This document shows, piece by piece, positions 1-5,270 of a stretch of DNA of 19,969 bases. The position numbers were made by a program, and so were the translations under genes. The DNA comes from Acetobacteraceae bacterium (lineage in GTDB: Bacteria > Pseudomonadota > Alphaproteobacteria > Acetobacterales > Acetobacteraceae): contig CANJXD010000038.1 of assembly GCA_947478535.1 (NCBI GenBank), positions 1 to 19,969 of the forward strand. The letters are read 5' to 3'. The notes under the pieces are model-generated. The model was not told the origin of the DNA. It did not search any database and saw nothing but the letters and a program-made list of their open reading frames with translations. Each line of letters opens with the position of its first letter. Position 1 is the stretch's first letter.

Positions 1-350
1 CAGGCGAACAGGTCCTGCTTCATCCGCCCCGTGGTCGGGAAATCCGCGGCGTTCAGGCCGGCGGGGGAAATCGGGCCGAAATCGAAGGTTTCCGCGGGCG
101 TGCCGGGGGCGGCCACCTGCGCGAACCCGATGCCGCCGAGGCCGGAATTCCAGGGCTCCATCGCCGCCAGGGCGAAGGCCATGCCGACTGCCGCATCGGC
201 CGCATTGCCGCCGGCTTCAAGAATGGCGATGCCGGCTTCCGCCGCGGCGCGGGACTGGCTGGCCACCATGCCGCGGCGGCCCTGCGCGGCAGGCTTGGTC
301 ACCTGCCAATGCTGGCTGGTGTAGGCGGGCGGCTGAGAATTGAGTGGCAT
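1..350 (-). CDS. Gamma-glutamyltransferase, N-terminal part (runs off the window)
   Basis: Gamma-glutamyltransferases are Ntn-hydrolases that cleave gamma-glutamyl bonds (glutathione, gamma-glutamyl amines) and are usually self-processed into two subunits. Translation on the minus strand from the ATG at 350 gives 116 codons beginning MPLNSQPPAYTSQHWQV. It shows the family's N-terminal signature: a GMVAS block, then AGIAILEAGGNAADAAVG, then NSGLGGIGFAQV. The catalytic Thr and the small subunit lie beyond the left edge and cannot be checked. No signal peptide is visible, so a cytoplasmic form is likely. The start is fixed by a GGAGG ribosome binding site 10 nt upstream, which is itself inside a strong hairpin (separate entry). 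The gene lies downstream of, and on the same strand as, the GntR regulator, with a 188-bp repeat-bearing spacer between them. Family assignment is firm; the substrate is unknown. Confidence 0.88.
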   Translation of the reverse strand, partial: MPLNSQPPAYTSQHWQVTKPAAQGRRGMVASQSRAAAEAGIAILEAGGNAADAAVGMAFALAAMEPWNSGLGGIGFAQVAAPGTPAETFDFGPISPAGLNAADFPTTGRMKQDLFA

Positions 351-357
351 CGCGCAA

Positions 358-380
358 GATCCTCCGAAGGGCGGAGGATC
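358..380 (-). promoter_or_regulatory. Perfect 9-bp hairpin burying the ribosome binding site of the gamma-glutamyltransferase
   Basis: On the minus strand (mRNA sense) the sequence GATCCTCCG, loop CCCTT, CGGAGGATC forms a perfect 9-bp stem with a 5-nt loop. The 3' arm contains the only good Shine-Dalgarno (GGAGG, 361-365), 10 nt before the ATG at 350. The structure should hold the ribosome binding site closed unless it is melted or an alternative fold forms. There is no U-run after it, so it is not an intrinsic terminator. A regulatory role is inferred; the pairing is seen directly. Confidence 0.6.
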
Positions 381-415
381 GGCCGATGGGCGCCGCCCGG
401 CAACCCCGCCATTCA

Positions 416-515
416 CCCTCCGGCGACGCCGGACCCGTTACCCTCCGGCAAAGCCGGACCCCATCCCCTCCGGCAACGCCGGACCCCATACCCTCCGGCA
501 ACGCCGGACCCGTCA
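416..515. repeat. Four 25-bp tandem repeats, each a perfect 6-bp-stem hairpin
   Basis: Four head-to-tail units begin at 416, 441, 466 and 491, each starting CCCTCCGGC. Every unit holds the inverted repeat TCCGGC-NNN-GCCGGA. The arms are identical in all four while the 3-nt loop changes (GAC, AAA, AAC, AAC) and the last bases of the unit change too. Because 25 is not a multiple of 3, the array is not a coding repeat. It lies in the spacer between the stop of the GntR gene (539) and the start of the gamma-glutamyltransferase (350). On that strand each unit would be a small RNA hairpin followed by GGAGGG. Possible roles are mRNA stabilisation, a REP-like element or a protein or RNA binding array; none can be decided from sequence. 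Confidence 0.85.
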
Positions 516-538
516 GCTTGGCAGCGGCGCCGCGACCG

Positions 539-1282
539 CTACCCCTTCGGCTTGCCGAGCCGCCGGCGTTCGACCTGGCGCTCGAAATCCAGGTCCTCAT
601 GCCAGGCGAGGTGCGCGTCGAGCGCCGCCTGGGCACCCACCGCATCGCCCCGCGCCAGCCGGTCGATGATCTCCCGGTGCTCGGCGGCGATGCGCGGCTT
701 CTGGCGGACATCGTGGCCAAGGCCCCAGACCACCGAAAGCTGCCGCGCCACACTCAGCCAGAGGCCATGCAGCACGGCATTGCCGGAAAGCCGGCACAGT
801 TCGCCGTGGAAGCCTTCATCCGCCGCGACGATGGCGGCGGCATCCGTCCCTTCGGCCGCGAGGTCATAGAGTTCCGCCGCCCGGCCGAGCCCGATGAGCT
901 TTTCCGCAGGAGCCGCCCCGGCGGCCAGAATTTCCCGCAAAGCCAGGGCTTCCAGCGCCGTCCGCACCCGCATCAGCTCCGCCACCGCGCGGTTGGTGAT
1001 CTGCATGAGCCGCATGCCCTTGTAGGGCGTGCTGACGACGATCCCCTGGCTTTCCAGCAGCCGCAGCGCCTCTCGCACCGGGACGCGGCTGATGCCGAGG
1101 TCACGGGCAATCTCCGCCTCCACCAGCCGGTCACCGGGCAGGAAGATGCCGCGTGCGGCGGCGGCGACGATCGCCTCGGCGGCCTGGTCGACCATCGTGC
1201 GCGGCTGCACGGGGGCAAGGCGCCGGCCATCCGGGGGCGCTTCCTCGGCGATGGGGGCGTTCAGGTCCTGGGCGATCATCAT
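539..1282 (-). CDS. GntR-family transcriptional regulator, FCD (FadR/GlcC-type) subfamily
   Basis: A 247-residue DNA-binding regulator of the FadR group, whose C-terminal FCD domain usually senses an organic acid through a bound metal. The winged helix-turn-helix spans about residues 29-95 (GDRLVEAEIARDLGISRVPV followed by REALRLLESQGIV). The FCD domain spans about 101-235, with the expected metal ligands Asp155, His159, His202 and His224. The start is placed at the ATG at 1282 (MMIAQDL) because the further upstream in-frame ATG at 1384 would add 34 residues of non-family sequence and read through the presumed operator. The gene diverges from malate synthase G, an arrangement typical of GlcC-like control of glycolate/glyoxylate genes, and it precedes the gamma-glutamyltransferase on the same strand. 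Control of glcB, of itself, or of the transferase are all plausible. Family assignment is firm; the target is inferred. Confidence 0.9.
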   Translation of the reverse strand: MMIAQDLNAPIAEEAPPDGRRLAPVQPRTMVDQAAEAIVAAAARGIFLPGDRLVEAEIARDLGISRVPVREALRLLESQGIVVSTPYKGMRLMQITNRAVAELMRVRTALEALALREILAAGAAPAEKLIGLGRAAELYDLAAEGTDAAAIVAADEGFHGELCRLSGNAVLHGLWLSVARQLSVVWGLGHDVRQKPRIAAEHREIIDRLARGDAVGAQAALDAHLAWHEDLDFERQVERRRLGKPKG

Positions 1283-1305
1283 GGGGGAAGCCTCAGTCTT
1301 TGGCC

Positions 1306-1353
1306 GATCGTAGGCTTTGGTTGATCGTAGGCAATCTAAAATCAATCGATTGC
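1306..1353. promoter_or_regulatory. Candidate operator/promoter region of the GntR regulator and glcB
   Basis: This is a markedly AT-richer stretch in the 309-bp non-coding gap 1283-1591. It holds a direct repeat GATCGTAGGC (about 1306-1315 and 1323-1332, 17 bp apart). Next to it is an inverted repeat GCAATC (1331-1336) / GATTGC (1348-1353), which contains the perfect palindrome CAATCGATTG (1343-1352). FadR-group regulators bind short palindromes near their own start, and this site lies 24-71 bp upstream of the regulator's ATG and about 240 bp upstream of glcB. The rest of the gap (1354-1577) is C-rich with no ORF or RNA gene that I can support. The motifs are seen; operator function is inferred. 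Confidence 0.45.
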
Positions 1354-1591
1354 TCGCCCAAGAGCCGGCGGAGATGATCGCCAATATCGAAGGGGTTGCG
1401 TCCCGCCTGTCTCATTTCAGCAACACTTCGTGGGCAGCCCCCCGCCCTGCCGGGCCGGGAATCCCCGCCGCCCCCCGCTTCCCCTCTTGGACACCCCGCG
1501 GATTGCGCCTAAGCACCGCCGCCGCGCCCCCCGATCCGCCAGGATTACGGCCAGGGTCAGGGTGGGCGCCACGCGATAGGGGAGACTGCAC

Positions 1592-3769
1592 GTGTCAGGG
1601 ATGGTGAAGCTGGGTGGCCTGTCCATGGCCGCGGCATTCCGCGATTTCATCGACCAGGAAGCCCTTCCGGGCACCGGCGTCGAACCCGCGCGCTTCTGGT
1701 CCTCCTTCGAGGCGATCCTGCGCGAATGGGCGCCCCGCAACGCGGAACTGCTGGCCACGCGCGATGCGCTGCAGGCCAGGATCGATGCCTGGCACCGCGC
1801 CAACCCGGCCCGCCCCGTGAACCTTCCCGCCTACACCGCCTTCCTGCGGGAGATCGGCTACCTCGCGCCGGAGCCGGACGCCTTCGCCGTCGGGACGACG
1901 GATGTCGACGATGAGATCGCGACGATGGCCGGCCCGCAGCTCGTTGTCCCCGTCTCCAACGCCCGCTACGCCCTCAACGCCGCCAATGCCCGCTGGGGCA
2001 GCCTTTATGATGCGCTCTACGGCACCGATGCGATCCCGGAGACGGAGGGCGCCGAGAAGGGCCGCGGCTACAACCCGAAGCGCGGCGCCAAGGTCATCGC
2101 CTTCGCACGCCAGGTGCTCGACCAGGCCGCGCCCCTGGCCGGCGGCGTCAGCCATGTCGATTCCAAGGGCTACACGATCGAGAATGGCGCGCTCGTCGTC
2201 ACGCTGAAGAATGGCTCCCAGGCGCACCTCGCCCGGCCCGGCCAGTGCGTGGGCTTCCAGGGCGAGCCCTGGGCGCCGACGGCCATCCTGCTGGGCAATC
2301 ACGGCCTGCACATGGAACTGCACATCGACCGCACCAGCGCCATCGGGCGCGAGGATGCGGCCGGCGTCAGCGACCTCGTGATGGAATCCGCGCTGACCAC
2401 CATCATGGATTGCGAGGACAGCGTCGCGGCGGTGGATGCCGCCGACAAGATCGACGTCTATCGCAACTGGCTCGGCCTGATGAAGGGCGACCTGACGGCC
2501 GATCTCGAAAAGGGCGGCAGGACCATCACCCGGCGCCTGAACGGCGACCGCGTCTGGAAGACGCCGGCCGGCGGCTCCGTGACCCTGCACGGCCGCTCCG
2601 TCATGCTGGTCCGCAACGTCGGCCATCACATGATGACGGATGTGGTGACGCTGGACGGCCAGGAAATTCCGGAAACCGCGCTTGACGCGATGGTGACGGT
2701 TGCGATCGCGCTGCATGACATCCAGCCGCCCGGGCGCGGCAAGCGGATGAACAGCCGCACCGGCAGCGTCTATATCGTGAAGCCGAAGATGCACGGGCCG
2801 GACGAGGTCCGCCACGCCGACCAGCTGTTCAAGCGCGTCGAGGATGCGCTGGGCCTGCCGCGCTACACCGCCAAGCTCGGCATCATGGATGAGGAGCGCC
2901 GCACCACGGTGAACCTCGCGGCCTGCATCCGCGCCGTGAAGGATCGGGTGGTGTTCATCAACACCGGCTTCCTCGACCGCACCGGCGATGAGATCCACAC
3001 GGCGATGGAAGCCGGCCCTGTCGTCCGCAAGAACGACATGAAGGCGCTGCCCTGGATCAAGGCCTATGAGGAATGGAACGTCGATGTCGGCCTCGCCGCC
3101 GGCCTCCGCGGCCGGGCGCAGATCGGCAAGGGCATGTGGGCGATGCCGGACCTGATGGCGGCGATGCTGGAACAGAAGGTCGGCCACCCCAGGGCGGGCG
3201 CCAATACGGCCTGGGTTCCCTCCCCCACCGCCGCCACGCTGCATGCGCTGCACTACCACCAGGTGGATGTGGCCGGCCGGCAGGCGGAGATCGCCGCTGG
3301 CGGCCCGCGCGGCAAGCTCGATGACATCCTGACCGTCCCGGTCGCCACCAACACCAATTGGGCGCCCCAGGATGTGCAGGCGGAGCTCGACAACAACGCG
3401 CAGGGCATCCTGGGCTATGTCGTCCGCTGGGTGGACCAGGGCGTCGGCTGTTCCAAGGTGCCGGATATCAACGATGTCGGGCTGATGGAGGACCGCGCGA
3501 CGCTGCGCATCTCCTCTCAGCATATCGCCAACTGGCTGCGTCACGGGATCGCGACGAAGGACCAGGTGATGGAGACGCTGAAGCGGATGGCGGCGGTAGT
3601 GGACCGGCAGAATGCCGGGGACGCGCTGTATCGCCCGATGTCGCCCGGCTTCGACGGCCCGGCCTTCAAGGCGGCCTGCGACCTGGTGTTCGATGGAGCG
3701 ACGCAGCCGAATGGCTATACCGAGTTCATCCTCACCCGCCGCCGCCGGGAAGCCAAGGCGGCAGGCTGA
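1592..3769 (+). CDS. glcB: Malate synthase G
   Basis: Condenses glyoxylate with acetyl-CoA to give malate and CoA in the cytoplasm; Mg-dependent, monomeric and about 723 residues in the family, here 725. Diagnostic segments occur in order: [15 protein letters not shown] (272-286), [16 protein letters not shown] (335-350, active-site Arg341), IMDEERRT (431-438), [14 protein letters not shown] (457-470), and [18 protein letters not shown] (620-637, with the conserved Cys620 and catalytic Asp634). Length and all motifs are intact. The start is GTG at 1592, preceded by AGGGGAGA about 8 nt upstream; the in-frame ATG at 1601 lacks a comparable site. It diverges from a FadR-group regulator that probably controls it. 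No isocitrate lyase or glycolate oxidase gene is in the window, so its glyoxylate source is unknown here. About 97 bp separate it from the next gene, with only weak 5-bp inverted repeats and no convincing terminator. Confidence 0.97.
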   Translation: MSGMVKLGGLSMAAAFRDFIDQEALPGTGVEPARFWSSFEAILREWAPRNAELLATRDALQARIDAWHRANPARPVNLPAYTAFLREIGYLAPEPDAFAVGTTDVDDEIATMAGPQLVVPVSNARYALNAANARWGSLYDALYGTDAIPETEGAEKGRGYNPKRGAKVIAFARQVLDQAAPLAGGVSHVDSKGYTIENGALVVTLKNGSQAHLARPGQCVGFQGEPWAPTAILLGNHGLHMELHIDRTSAIGREDAAGVSDLVMESALTTIMDCEDSVAAVDAADKIDVYRNWLGLMKGDLTADLEKGGRTITRRLNGDRVWKTPAGGSVTLHGRSVMLVRNVGHHMMTDVVTLDGQEIPETALDAMVTVAIALHDIQPPGRGKRMNSRTGSVYIVKPKMHGPDEVRHADQLFKRVEDALGLPRYTAKLGIMDEERRTTVNLAACIRAVKDRVVFINTGFLDRTGDEIHTAMEAGPVVRKNDMKALPWIKAYEEWNVDVGLAAGLRGRAQIGKGMWAMPDLMAAMLEQKVGHPRAGANTAWVPSPTAATLHALHYHQVDVAGRQAEIAAGGPRGKLDDILTVPVATNTNWAPQDVQAELDNNAQGILGYVVRWVDQGVGCSKVPDINDVGLMEDRATLRISSQHIANWLRHGIATKDQVMETLKRMAAVVDRQNAGDALYRPMSPGFDGPAFKAACDLVFDGATQPNGYTEFILTRRRREAKAAG

Positions 3770-3853
3770 GGGCCAACGGTAAGGCCCCTCGGGAGTGGCA
3801 TCGCACGGGCGTTGGCGAGAGCGCCCGGACAGGCCTAACCTGCCGGATCGACC

Positions 3854-3857
3854 GGAG
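3854..3857 (+). promoter_or_regulatory. Ribosome binding site supporting a CTG start
   Basis: GGAG at 3854-3857 is 9 nt before the CTG at 3867. No ATG, GTG or TTG in the lipoprotein reading frame is suitably spaced from it. It is the main reason for choosing CTG as the lipoprotein start. Confidence 0.45.
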
Positions 3858-3866
3858 AATCACCCC

Positions 3867-4250
3867 CTGCGCCTGATCGCCTCCCCCACCCTGGCCACCC
3901 TGGCAGCCCTTCTTCTCGCCACCGCCTGCTCCTCCTCGAGCGCGGTGGTCGAACTCGCGCCCGAGACCTACGGGCTGACGAAGCACGCCGCCAACCAGGC
4001 CGCCGCGGCCCGGCTGGGCGTGGAGGAAGCCCGCGCCCATTGTGGCGCCATGGGCCGCGCCTTCGACGTCGTGCGGACAGAAATCTGGCCGCGGGAGTAC
4101 CGCATCGCCTTCCGCTGCCCGCGCATCATGCCCGATGTGCTGACACCACTGGAGGAGGACCCGACCGCCGTCCAGACCCTGCCGCCGGCACTGGATACCC
4201 CGCTTTCCGTCCCGCCACCGGCAGCACCGGCCGGCATCCAACTCTACTAG
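3867..4250 (+). CDS. Small secreted lipoprotein of unknown function (probable CTG start)
   Basis: A 127-residue product starting at CTG 3867 would begin MRLIASPTLATLAALLLA and reach Cys21 of a lipobox-like LATAC, a textbook-length lipoprotein signal peptide. GGAG sits 9 nt before this CTG. The nearest conventional start in frame, GTG at 3795, would put 24 extra mostly charged residues before the hydrophobic core and has no good ribosome binding site. The mature part has two further Cys (HCGAMG near 53 and FRCPRI near 79) that could form a disulfide, and a Pro-rich tail. I do not recognise a named family. It lies 97 bp after glcB (from the CTG) and 16 bp before the HtrA-like gene, so the latter two are probably co-transcribed. 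The coding frame is fairly sure; the CTG start is inference. Confidence 0.7.
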   Translation: MRLIASPTLATLAALLLATACSSSSAVVELAPETYGLTKHAANQAAAARLGVEEARAHCGAMGRAFDVVRTEIWPREYRIAFRCPRIMPDVLTPLEEDPTAVQTLPPALDTPLSVPPPAAPAGIQLY

Positions 4251-4266
4251 ACCAGCGGATACCCTG

Positions 4267-5259
4267 ATGGCGGACGAGGACTGGACCATACCCGAGGATA
4301 TGAGACCCGATCCGGCGGAATTCTCCTTCGATGTCGATTCGCGCCTCGCCGCCATCGTCGGCATCAAGTCCCGCGTCCCCGCCGATGCCTTCTCCGCCCG
4401 CACCCTGGGCACGGAGCGCGAAGGCAGCGGCGTGGTGATCCGGGAGGGCGGGCTGGTGCTGACCATCGGCTACCTCATCGGTGAAGCCGACAGCATCTGG
4501 ATGACCACCGCCAAAGGCCGGGTCGTGCCCGGCCATGCGCTCGCCTATGATTTCGAAACCGGCTTCGGCCTGGTGCAGGCGATGGGGCGGCTCGATGCGC
4601 CCACCATGCCGCTCGGCCCCACCACGATGCCGGAGCCGGGCAGCCAGGCGATCCTCGCCGCCGCCCCGCAACCCGGGCGCGGAGCCGCGGAAGGCGGGGC
4701 GCTCGCCTGCTCCATCGTGGCGCGGGAGCCTTTTGCGGGTTACTGGGAATACCTGCTCGAAGAAGCGCTGTTCACGGCGCCTGCGCATCCCTCCTGGGGC
4801 GGCGCGGCGCTGATCGCGGCCGATGGAACGCTGGCCGGCATCGGCTCCCTCGTGTTGCAGCACCGGGATGCGAAGGGGCGGCGGCTCGATCTCAACATGG
4901 CGGTACCGATCGGCCTGCTGCACCCGATCCTCGATGACCTCACGACCTATGGCCGCGTGAACAAGCCCGCCCGCCCCTGGCTCGGCCTCTATTGCGCGGA
5001 TCAGGAGGAAGGGATCGTCGTCGCCTCGGTCGCCAGCAAGGGGCCGGCAGACCAGGCCGGCGTGAAGCCCGGGGACCGCATCATCGGCCTCGATGGCGGC
5101 GAGGCGGCCGACCTCGCCGGGCTCTGGCGCAGCCTGTGGTCCCGGGGCGCGGCCGGGGTGCGGGTGATGGTGGAGTTGGAGCGGGACGGCAAGCGCCTTG
5201 CCCTGCCCGTGGCCAGCGCCGACCGCAGCCGCCACCTCAAGGCACCTAGGCTGCACTGA
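4267..5259 (+). CDS. HtrA/Deg-like protein with PDZ domain, catalytic triad lost (pseudoprotease)
   Basis: A 330-residue protein with the chymotrypsin-like fold order of HtrA followed by one PDZ domain (about 236-318: PWLGLY, GPADQAGVKPGDRIIGLDG). The protease core is recognisable from GSGVVIREGGLVLTIGYLI (53-71), YDFETGFGLVQ (94-104) and HPSWGGAALIAADG (174-187). Aligning by eye to canonical TNNHVV, TDLAVL and GNSGGP, the catalytic His, Asp and Ser correspond to Tyr69, Gly99 and Trp177, so all three are replaced. No signal peptide or membrane segment is seen, unlike DegP/DegS. The gene has no disruption, so this is a maintained non-catalytic protein rather than a decayed gene. A peptide-binding or scaffold role, possibly linked to the lipoprotein 16 bp upstream, is inferred. 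The weak ribosome binding site fits translational coupling to that upstream gene. Confidence 0.85.
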   Translation: MADEDWTIPEDMRPDPAEFSFDVDSRLAAIVGIKSRVPADAFSARTLGTEREGSGVVIREGGLVLTIGYLIGEADSIWMTTAKGRVVPGHALAYDFETGFGLVQAMGRLDAPTMPLGPTTMPEPGSQAILAAAPQPGRGAAEGGALACSIVAREPFAGYWEYLLEEALFTAPAHPSWGGAALIAADGTLAGIGSLVLQHRDAKGRRLDLNMAVPIGLLHPILDDLTTYGRVNKPARPWLGLYCADQEEGIVVASVASKGPADQAGVKPGDRIIGLDGGEAADLAGLWRSLWSRGAAGVRVMVELERDGKRLALPVASADRSRHLKAPRLH

Positions 5260-5270
5260 AGCCTTGCGCC

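Noticed and set aside
416..515. CRISPR array
   Set aside because: The repeats are directly adjacent with no unique spacers, and no cas genes are present.
416..515. Intrinsic terminator(s) for the GntR gene
   Set aside because: The hairpins are short and not followed by a T-run on the minus strand.
344..1324. A 326-codon plus-strand frame across the repeat array and the GntR gene
   Set aside because: The repeat unit is 25 bp, so the repeat peptide is incidental, and the rest is antisense to a clear GntR/FCD regulator.
1595..3544. A 649-codon open frame on the minus strand opposite glcB
   Set aside because: It is the antisense shadow of malate synthase G in GC-rich DNA, with a His/Asp/Arg/Gly-rich composition and no recognisable domain.
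3770..3866. Terminator after glcB (GGGCC/GGCCC and GGGCG/CGCCC inverted repeats)
   Set aside because: The stems are only 5 bp with 8-10 nt loops and no T-run; such pairs are expected by chance at this base composition.
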